Shown: positions 1 through 4,917 of the stretch, piece after piece
Layout: each line of letters opens with the position of its first letter
How positions within the stretch are numbered: position 1 is the stretch's first letter
Origin: an uncultured Rikenellaceae bacterium
GTDB taxonomy: Bacteria; Bacteroidota; Bacteroidia; Bacteroidales; Rikenellaceae
Reading direction: 5' to 3'
DNA length: 10,343 nt
NCBI GenBank assembly: GCA_947176715.1
Contig: CAMWRR010000044.1
Span: 1-10,343 of the forward strand
Program-made: the position numbers and the translations under genes
The notes under the pieces: model-generated
What the model was told of the DNA's origin: nothing
Seen by the model: the letters and a program-made list of their open reading frames with translations, nothing else
Database searches by the model: none

Positions 1-6
1 CGGTCC

Positions 7-49
7 AACCGCCCGGTATTCAGCGGTTATCGTTATTGCCGGGGCGGTT
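7..49 (+). terminator. Possible terminator hairpin upstream of kbl
   Basis: AACCGCCCGG (7-16) pairs with CCGGGGCGGTT (39-49) over 10 bp with one extra G, leaving a 22-nt loop. Only three T follow, so it is a weak intrinsic terminator at best. It may mark the end of an upstream gene lying outside the window. One frame reads open from base 2 to a TAA at 50-52, but the peptide is too short to identify. Confidence 0.3.
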
Positions 50-89
50 TAAGGCGATTGTAACTAAAATAACAAAAACGTAAATACTT

Positions 90-1280
90 ATGTATTCGGA
101 AATCAAAAACCATCTGACAGCCGAGCTTCAGTCTATAAAAGAGGCCGGTCTTTACAAGAACGAACGTATAATAACCTCGCCCCAGCGCGCCGACATTCAG
201 GTAGGCGGCAACAAGGAGGTTCTTAACTTCTGCGCCAACAACTATCTGGGCCTCTCTGACCATCCCCGTCTGATAGAGGCTGCCAAGAAGATGATGGATG
301 CCCGCGGCTACGGCATGTCGTCGGTACGTTTCATCTGCGGCACTCAGGACATACACAAGGAGCTGGAGAAGAGCATCGCCGACTACTTCGGCACGGAGGA
401 CACCATCCTCTACGCCGCATGTTTCGACGCTAACGGCGGCGTGTTCGAGCCTCTGCTCACCGAGCAGGACGCCATCATCTCCGACTCTCTCAACCACGCC
501 TCTATCATCGACGGCGTACGTCTCTGCAAGGCAAAACGTTACCGTTACGCCAACGCCGACATGGCAGAGCTGGAGGAGTGCCTCAAACTGGCGCAGGCCC
601 AGCGTTTCCGCATCATAGTCACCGACGGCGTCTTCTCTATGGACGGCAACGTGGCCCCCATGGACAAGATAGTGGCTTTGGCCGAGAAATACGACGCTAT
701 GGTCATGGTGGACGAGTGCCACTCTGCCGGTGTCGTGGGCAAGAGCGGTCGCGGCGTTACCGAGCTTTACAATTTGCGCGGTAAGGTCGAGATCATAACA
801 GGCACCCTCGGCAAGGCGTTCGGCGGCGCTATCGGCGGTTTCACCACAGGTAAGAAGGAGATCATAGACATGCTCCGTCAGCGTTCGCGCCCCTACCTCT
901 TCTCTAACTCTGTTCCTCCCGCAGTGGTCGGCGCCTCTCTCGAGGTGTTCAAGATGCTCGGCGAGTCGGATGCGCTTCACGACAAGCTCGTAGGTAATGT
1001 GGAGTATTTCCGTGAGAAGATGATTGCGGCCGGTTTCGATATCAAACCCACCCAGTCGGCTATCTGCGCGGTGATGCTCTACGACGCCAAGCTGTCGCAG
1101 GATTTCGCGGCCAAGCTGCTCGACGAGGGTATCTATGTCACCGGTTTCTACTACCCGGTAGTGCCCAAAGATCAGGCGCGCATACGCGTACAGGTCTCTG
1201 CCGGTCACGAAAAGGCGCACCTCGACAAGTGCGTTGCGGCCTTTACCAAGATAGGCAAGGAGCTGGGCGTTATAAAATAA
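90..1280 (+). CDS. kbl: 2-amino-3-ketobutyrate CoA ligase (glycine C-acetyltransferase)
   Basis: This PLP enzyme splits 2-amino-3-ketobutyrate with CoA into glycine and acetyl-CoA, the second step of threonine breakdown after threonine dehydrogenase; it is cytosolic. The 396-residue product has the usual length for the alpha-oxoamine synthase family (fold-type I aminotransferases). Visible landmarks are NFCANNYLGL (46-55), SDSLNHASIIDG with H136, VDECHSAG (207-214, D208 contacting the PLP ring nitrogen) and TGTLGKAFGGAIGG (237-250), with K242 as the Schiff-base lysine. The family also contains KBL, BioF, HemA and serine palmitoyltransferase. The close fit across the whole length, especially the N-terminal segment, points to Kbl. 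The ATG follows an A-rich leader without a clear Shine-Dalgarno, as is common in Bacteroidetes. Isoleucine codons lean to ATC (15 of 29) more than in other genes here, which suggests higher expression. No threonine dehydrogenase gene is in the window. Confidence 0.95.
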   Translation: MYSEIKNHLTAELQSIKEAGLYKNERIITSPQRADIQVGGNKEVLNFCANNYLGLSDHPRLIEAAKKMMDARGYGMSSVRFICGTQDIHKELEKSIADYFGTEDTILYAACFDANGGVFEPLLTEQDAIISDSLNHASIIDGVRLCKAKRYRYANADMAELEECLKLAQAQRFRIIVTDGVFSMDGNVAPMDKIVALAEKYDAMVMVDECHSAGVVGKSGRGVTELYNLRGKVEIITGTLGKAFGGAIGGFTTGKKEIIDMLRQRSRPYLFSNSVPPAVVGASLEVFKMLGESDALHDKLVGNVEYFREKMIAAGFDIKPTQSAICAVMLYDAKLSQDFAAKLLDEGIYVTGFYYPVVPKDQARIRVQVSAGHEKAHLDKCVAAFTKIGKELGVIK

Positions 1281-1285
1281 TTGAG

Positions 1286-1337
1286 GTCGGACGGTCCGTA
1301 GCCGCGCGGGATAAGGCTCGTGCGGCCGGATTCCGAC
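1286..1337 (+). terminator. Long imperfect hairpin between kbl and the Lrp-type gene
   Basis: Three nested stems share one axis: GTCGGA (1286-1291) with TCCGAC (1332-1337), TCCG (1295-1298) with CGGA (1327-1330), and GCCGCGCGGG (1301-1310) with CTCGTGCGGC (1317-1326, two G-U pairs), closed by the loop ATAAGG. About 20 bp are paired. It begins 5 nt after the kbl stop codon. No T-tract follows, so it could be a Rho-dependent or 3'-end-stabilising hairpin, or an element in the leader of the next gene, rather than a standard intrinsic terminator. Confidence 0.5.
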
Positions 1338-1380
1338 ACTTCGACTATTCGTTAAACCGCAACACTAACATAAGCTGACT

Positions 1381-1857
1381 ATGGCAAAATACAATATAGA
1401 CGCGATAGATCAAAAGATTCTGATGCACCTTATAAGCAACGCGCGTATGCCTTTCCTTGAGATAGCCCGCGAGTGCGGAATATCGGGAGCGGCCATACAC
1501 CAACGTGTAAAGAAGCTCGAGGATGCCGGGATCATAACCGGTTCGCGGCTCGAGATCAACCCTAAGGCGCTCGGCAACGACGTGTGCGCATACGTAGGGG
1601 TACGCATATCGGAGCCTAACATAAGCAACTCGGTTATAGACAGTCTCAAAAGCATCCCCGAGATAGTGGAGTGCCACTTCATAACTGGTAAATACACTCT
1701 GTTCCTCAAGGTGTTCTGTACCGACAACGAGCATCTGATGAATGTGATTATAAATACCATACAGGGTATTCCCGGCATAACACAGACCGAGACTTTCCTC
1801 TCTCTGGACCAGTCGTTCGAGCGTCAGGTGAATGTCAGCACCACGAGAATAAAATAG
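1381..1857 (+). CDS. Lrp/AsnC family transcriptional regulator
   Basis: A DNA-binding feast/famine regulator of 158 residues, the normal size for the family. The N-terminal AsnC-type winged helix-turn-helix spans about residues 6-55 (IDAIDQKILMHLISN, then IARECGISGAAIHQRVKKLE as the HTH). The C-terminal RAM ligand-binding and oligomerisation domain spans about 67-145 (AYVGVRI, ECHFITGKYTLFLKV, GITQTETFLSL). Such proteins assemble as dimers to octamers and sense amino acids. The gene follows kbl on the same strand after about 100 nt containing a strong hairpin, and tsaB starts 10 nt after its stop. In E. coli Lrp controls the kbl-tdh operon, so local control of threonine/glycine metabolism is reasonable here, but it is inferred from position only. 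The true ligand is unknown. Confidence 0.93.
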   Translation: MAKYNIDAIDQKILMHLISNARMPFLEIARECGISGAAIHQRVKKLEDAGIITGSRLEINPKALGNDVCAYVGVRISEPNISNSVIDSLKSIPEIVECHFITGKYTLFLKVFCTDNEHLMNVIINTIQGIPGITQTETFLSLDQSFERQVNVSTTRIK

Positions 1858-1867
1858 TCTTTCCGGA

Positions 1868-2587
1868 ATGTCTTTAATACTCTGTATCGAGACGGGCACC
1901 AATATATGTTCGGCGGCCCTGTCGCATGACGGTGCGTTGCTCTCTCTGCGCGAGAGCGAGGAGGGGCGCGACCATGCGCAGAGGCTCGCTTCGTTCATCG
2001 ACGAGTTGCTCCGTGAGAACGACATAGACGCCGACGAGTTGGATGCGGTGGCCGTAGGCATGGGTCCGGGGTCGTACACCGGGTTGCGTATAGGCACGTC
2101 GGTGGCCAAGGGCATCTGTTACGGTGCCGGTAAGCCGCTCATAGGGGTCAGCTCGCTGAAGAGTCTCGCTATGGTGGCCGTAGAGGACTATAACGCCGGA
2201 ATAATAGAGTGCGGACCGATAGAGGAGATGTTGCTCTGCCCCATGATAGACGCGCGTCGCATGGAGGTCTACTCCGCAGTGTATGACAGTGCGGGCGACG
2301 AGTTGTTGCCTGTGGACGCGCGCATAATAGACGAAGACTCCTTGTCGGACTTCATGCCCGACAGGCAGATGCTCCTGTTCGGAGGGGGTGCATCCAAGTG
2401 TCGCGACGTGATGAGGCGTCCGGGGTTGGTTTATGCCTCGGTGGCCCCGTCGGCACGCGGCATGGCGGCTTTGGCCGACAGTAAATTTAAAAACGGCGAA
2501 TTTGAGAATGTCGCCTATTTCGAGCCTTTCTATCTGAAAGAGTTCGTTGCGGGCATATCCAAAAAGGGTCTGCTCGGCGGAATGTAA
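1868..2587 (+). CDS. tsaB: tRNA threonylcarbamoyladenosine biosynthesis protein TsaB
   Basis: TsaB (YeaZ) is the scaffold partner of TsaD. With TsaE they transfer threonylcarbamoyl from TsaC-made threonylcarbamoyl-AMP to A37 of ANN-decoding tRNAs, giving t6A. The 239-residue product shows the ASKHA-type N-terminus (LILCIETGTNICSAALSHDG, 3-22), the TsaB signature GMGPGSYTGLRIG (64-76) and MIDARRMEVY (126-135). The C-terminal half is more variable, as is usual. The length matches the family. It lies 10 nt behind the Lrp-type gene and is probably read from the same transcript. t6A modifies isoleucine tRNAs, and this genome fragment uses ATA heavily for isoleucine, a point of context rather than proof. 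Confidence 0.93.
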   Translation: MSLILCIETGTNICSAALSHDGALLSLRESEEGRDHAQRLASFIDELLRENDIDADELDAVAVGMGPGSYTGLRIGTSVAKGICYGAGKPLIGVSSLKSLAMVAVEDYNAGIIECGPIEEMLLCPMIDARRMEVYSAVYDSAGDELLPVDARIIDEDSLSDFMPDRQMLLFGGGASKCRDVMRRPGLVYASVAPSARGMAALADSKFKNGEFENVAYFEPFYLKEFVAGISKKGLLGGM

Positions 2588-2592
2588 TATCT

Positions 2593-2611
2593 GCACGGCA
2601 AAGGCCCGTGC
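2593..2611 (+). other. Short hairpin after tsaB
   Basis: GCACGG (2593-2598) pairs with CCGTGC (2606-2611) around a 7-nt loop, 5 nt after the tsaB stop codon. There is no T-tract. It may protect or help end the transcript. The GGCCCGT part (2603-2609) can alternatively pair with ACGGGCC at 2932-2938, which would close the whole structured gap into one long-range domain. Confidence 0.35.
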
Positions 2612-2810
2612 GTCACGATGAACGGCAGCCCATGTCTGTCGTTAAGTTATCCCTGCATGTTTTTTGTGCGATTGGCAGTATCGAACATCTGACGGTTCGG
2701 TATCTATTGTCGCGTACCCGTCCGGCCTGTGAACGGTGGGCGGGAATATGCCCACGGCGTTCGTTGTTCCGCTTCGTGCGGAGAGTGTCGCAAATAGCCT
2801 GTCTAATAAT

Positions 2811-2846
2811 AAAAAAGGCTGTTCGGCAGAGGTCTGCCGCAAAGCC
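2811..2846 (-). terminator. Leftward intrinsic terminator
   Basis: Read on the - strand, GGCT, a 3-nt internal loop side, CGGCAGA, loop CC, TCTGCCG, a 3-nt internal loop side and AGCC are followed at once by six T (2816-2811). This is the layout of a good intrinsic terminator for a transcript moving right to left. No gene on the - strand to its right would need it, so it either ends an unannotated leftward RNA or is fortuitous. Confidence 0.5.
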
Positions 2847-2870
2847 CGTGGAGGTCGCCCCGTGCCTCTT

Positions 2871-2906
2871 GTCAGCTCTGTGGCAACAGAGGGAGGCTGA
2901 CCTTTT
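2871..2906 (+). terminator. Possible rightward terminator hairpin
   Basis: GTCAGCTCTGT (2871-2881) pairs with ACAGA (2886-2890) and GCTGAC (2896-2901), closing on the loop GGCA with a GGGAG bulge. CTTTTGTG follows. An alternative fold pairs GCCTC (2864-2868) with GAGGC (2893-2897). With four T this is a moderate terminator for a + strand RNA crossing the gap, possibly read-through from tsaB. Confidence 0.35.
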
Positions 2907-2949
2907 GTGCATGGCGTAGCGGGTGGAACGAACGGGCCGCACCTTGCGA

Positions 2950-3303
2950 CGGATATGAATTTTACCGGACGACAGTAATAAAAAATAACCGTACGCGTTT
3001 ATAATCCGACGGAGACAGGACCGGATATTTTTATTGGTCGGCGGTCGTATTTCCGGATAAAGATATTGTGCCGGACGAATGGTTCGGAAATATATCGGAA
3101 TTGTAGTTTGATAATTTATTAAATAAATGTTTTTTAAAATAAACGATTAAATTTGTAATATTATAGAGGCTGTTTGAGTTATATCCGAATTTTTATTCAG
3201 TATCATGTGATGCGGTTTTATTCCTTCTGCAATTTACGACAGGGTCTTATTGGTCCACTTCATTATAAGGGCGCAGGAGATTGATGTAAAGGCCGTATAT
3301 CCG
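2950..3303. promoter_or_regulatory. Upstream region with four CGGATAT/ATATCCG copies
   Basis: The heptamer CGGATAT occurs at 2950-2956 and 3022-3028. Its reverse complement ATATCCG occurs at 3181-3187 and 3297-3303. The shorter core CGGAT/ATCCG is also at 3004-3008 and 3054-3058. The two reverse copies sit in a longer shared word, TATATCCGA. The region precedes the TetR pair, so operator sites for one or both regulators are a plausible reading. The heptamer also appears inside coding sequence at 3917-3923, so specificity is uncertain. Confidence 0.35.
3148..3155 (+). promoter_or_regulatory. Candidate Bacteroidetes -7 element upstream of TetR pair
   Basis: TAAATTTG fits the Bacteroidetes housekeeping -7 consensus TAnnTTTG and lies in the most AT-rich stretch of the window. 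No matching TTTG is seen about 20 bases upstream, and the implied leader to the first regulator is about 190 nt. A closer but imperfect box, TGATTTTG, is at 3313-3320. Confidence 0.3.
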
Positions 3304-3346
3304 ACAGACTTCTGATTTTGGTAATTCAATTTTAATATGCTATAAG

Positions 3347-4042
3347 ATGAAAAGAGGTCCTCGTAAGAGCATTAACGGTATCAACCTCGGGGAGGCCGGA
3401 GTGTCGACCCGTCAGATAATACTGGATAAGGCGAGTCAGCTTATAAACGAGAGCGGGATGTCCGAGTTCCGTATCGATGCGCTGGCCGCCTCGCTGGGGT
3501 TGAGTCCGGGCAACATAACCTACCACTTCCCGCGCAAGGAGGATATCGGCAATGCCATCTGGATTGCCGCCGTGCAGGAGATAACCTCTTCGCTCGACCA
3601 CTACATGTCGTCGTTGCTCGATATAAAACAGCTGTTTCTGTTCTACAAGTATGTGGTGTCGTTGGTATATAAGCATAGAGGCGTGTTTTACAGCAAACTC
3701 GGCGACATAGGGCTTATCGGACGCAACAGAGGGGCGATAATAGATACGATGAAGACGGTGGAGTACGCCTTCGACAAGAAGATGACGGCATTGACGGTCA
3801 ACGGTTACGTCGACCCCAGAAAGTACGATTCGCTCAGACGTCAGGTGTTCGACAGTATGGTGACGTGTCTGGGTTGGTGGACTACCGGCGTGATGGACGA
3901 CCTACGGGGCGATGCGGCGGATATAGCGGCCGTATCGGACAGATATGCGCTCATAATGGTGATGTTGCTCTCGCCGGTTCTCACCGAGAGCGGACGCGCC
4001 CAGCTCGATGCCGTCTGTTCTTTGGTGAAACGCGATATATAA
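3347..4042 (+). CDS. TetR-like transcriptional regulator, first of a tandem pair
   Basis: A 231-residue protein with a TetR/AcrR-type N-terminal DNA-binding domain: QIILDKASQLINESG (about 23-37) leads into the helix-turn-helix IDALAASLGLSPGNITYHFPRKEDI (43-67). The SPGNITYHF recognition segment replaces the usual form ending in YYHF or LYYYF. About 20 residues precede the domain, a basic tail that may touch DNA. The C-terminal two thirds are helical and should form the ligand/dimer domain, but I cannot assign a ligand. The next gene is a clear paralogue starting 30 nt after the stop, with no terminator between, so the two probably form an operon. The ATG follows an AT-rich leader and is the only sensible start. 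The target genes are unknown; the adjacent patatin gene and the pair itself are the obvious candidates. Confidence 0.85.
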   Translation: MKRGPRKSINGINLGEAGVSTRQIILDKASQLINESGMSEFRIDALAASLGLSPGNITYHFPRKEDIGNAIWIAAVQEITSSLDHYMSSLLDIKQLFLFYKYVVSLVYKHRGVFYSKLGDIGLIGRNRGAIIDTMKTVEYAFDKKMTALTVNGYVDPRKYDSLRRQVFDSMVTCLGWWTTGVMDDLRGDAADIAAVSDRYALIMVMLLSPVLTESGRAQLDAVCSLVKRDI

Positions 4043-4072
4043 CCTTCGGTCTAACACTCTATATATACGATT

Positions 4073-4771
4073 ATGGCAAGACAGAAAAAGGAAAACATAT
4101 ACGACAAGTCGTCGCCTTCTACGCGCCGTGTAATTCTCGACAAGTCGCGCGAGATAATCAACCGCATAGGGGCCAACGATTTCAAGATAGATGTCATAGC
4201 GGGCGAGCTGGAGCTTAGCCCGGGTAACATAACATACCACTTCTCGAGGAAAGACGATATATGTATCGCTCTGTGGCATGAGTTGATGGACCGGCTCGAC
4301 TTCGATGTGATAGTGACGCAGATGCTCGACCTGAAACAGCTCTTTCTGGCGTTGCGTGCGGTAAACGGCATGCTGTGGGACTATCGCGGCGTGGTAATGT
4401 CGCGCGGAGGCGATGTGCGGTTGGTCAGAAAGGACGACGACACCGACGAACGCCAGTCGATATCGCGTATGATATGCGATTTCTTCTCCAAAGCCCACGA
4501 CATACTCCGCCGAAACGGTTATGTGCGGGATGTGTCGGAGCAGGTGCTGTCGTCGGTGCTCGAGAGCGAGAACATAATATTGCGCTCGTGGCTCAACTAT
4601 CAGGCGGTGGCCGAGGTCGCCGGCGAGGCGGAGCCGCTACCCAAAGAGGAGGCGGTCAACCGCGGCGCACTTATGGCCATATACGCCATGTATCCGTTGT
4701 TCACCGAGAAGGCTCTGGCCGATTTCAAGGAGATATCCGACAGGGTCTACGGCGGTAATATGAACGTGTAA
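4073..4771 (+). CDS. TetR-like transcriptional regulator, second of a tandem pair
   Basis: A 232-residue paralogue of the preceding gene. Both share the pattern ILDK, then SPGNITYHF, RK-DDI/EDI and A(L/I)W in the DNA-binding domain (here about residues 19-68, helix-turn-helix 38-58), and again LD(L/I)KQLFL followed by Y-RGV and GD(V/I)-L(V/I) in the effector domain. Similarity therefore extends over most of the protein and is not limited to the helix-turn-helix. A strong intrinsic terminator begins 16 nt after the stop. Regulators of this kind usually act as dimers; two co-expressed paralogues could form homo- or heterodimers. No ligand or target can be read from the sequence. Confidence 0.85.
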   Translation: MARQKKENIYDKSSPSTRRVILDKSREIINRIGANDFKIDVIAGELELSPGNITYHFSRKDDICIALWHELMDRLDFDVIVTQMLDLKQLFLALRAVNGMLWDYRGVVMSRGGDVRLVRKDDDTDERQSISRMICDFFSKAHDILRRNGYVRDVSEQVLSSVLESENIILRSWLNYQAVAEVAGEAEPLPKEEAVNRGALMAIYAMYPLFTEKALADFKEISDRVYGGNMNV

Positions 4772-4786
4772 CGGTTGGGATGTCGG

Positions 4787-4826
4787 TTCCGCGCCCGTCT
4801 CTTTAGGGGGATGGGGCGGAATTTTT
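4787..4826 (+). terminator. Intrinsic terminator of the TetR operon
   Basis: TTCCGC (4787-4792) pairs with GCGGAA (4816-4821). After a bulged G, CCCGTCTC (4794-4801) pairs with GGGATGGG (4808-4815, two G-U pairs), closing on the loop TTTAGG. The 14-bp stem is followed by TTTTT (4822-4826). It separates the regulator pair from the patatin gene. Confidence 0.75.
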
Positions 4827-4858
4827 GCATTCTCGTTACGCATAAATGACTATATTTG
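4824..4858 (+). promoter_or_regulatory. Promoter of the patatin autotransporter gene
   Basis: TATATTTG (4851-4858) is a perfect match to the Bacteroidetes -7 element TAnnTTTG. TTTG at 4824-4827 can serve as the -33 element; the 23-nt spacing is somewhat longer than usual. Transcription would start near 4865, which places the first in-frame ATG of the long open frame (4846) upstream of the RNA and supports the start at 4918. Confidence 0.6.
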
Positions 4859-4917
4859 CGTCTGTCCGGTTCCGTAGGGTTCGGGTTTTGTGTAGTTATG
4901 TCAATAGTGCACTGGTC

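Larger units (their letters stand above)
2588..2940. other. Structured non-coding interval (left half of gap)
   Basis: I see no credible protein gene here. The open frames on both strands start at non-ATG codons or give basic, low-complexity products with no recognisable motif. The interval is GC-rich and holds a row of stems. GAACG+GTGGGC (2731-2741) pairs with GCCCAC+CGTTC (2750-2762), with GG unpaired. TCCGC (2768-2772) pairs with GCGGA (2778-2782). CGGCAGA (2824-2830) pairs with TCTGCCG (2833-2839). GTCAGC+TCTGT (2871-2881) pairs with ACAGA+GCTGAC (2886-2901), with GGGAG bulged, and is followed by CTTTT. RNase P, SRP, tmRNA, tRNA and common riboswitch signatures were looked for and not found. 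A non-coding RNA is possible but unproven, and the strand is uncertain. Confidence 0.35.

Noticed and set aside
2..52. The 3' end of an upstream gene reading to a TAA at 50-52
   Set aside because: Only 16 codons are visible, other frames are also open, and the peptide matches nothing I can name.
33..1220. A 395-residue open frame on the - strand opposite kbl
   Set aside because: It lies entirely antisense to a gene with complete family motifs. Its translation has no recognisable domain, and the opening follows from the codon pattern of kbl.
1345..2596. Long - strand frames opposite the Lrp-type gene and tsaB
   Set aside because: They are shadows of two clearly recognised + strand genes and show no motif or start context.
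2608..2942. Overlapping open frames of about 100 residues on both strands in the gap
   Set aside because: The + frame starts at GTG, both products are basic and cysteine/arginine-rich without motifs, and the sequence is full of hairpins that explain it better.
2588..2950. RNase P RNA, SRP RNA, tmRNA or a common riboswitch in the gap
   Set aside because: The conserved cores I know for these (such as GAGGAAAGTCC for RNase P or GGAAGG-AGCA for SRP) are absent on both strands.
3202..3211. ATCA-TG-TGAT as a TetR operator
   Set aside because: Arms of four bases are too short to stand out in an AT-rich region. The CGGATAT array is the stronger candidate.
3902..4498. A - strand frame of 198 residues crossing both TetR genes
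   Set aside because: It spans the ends of two well-supported genes and the gap between them, and its translation is not protein-like.
4846..4917. An N-terminal extension of the patatin gene from an ATG at 4846
   Set aside because: It lies upstream of the predicted transcription start and would bury the signal peptide. The ATG at 4918 begins a normal signal peptide.
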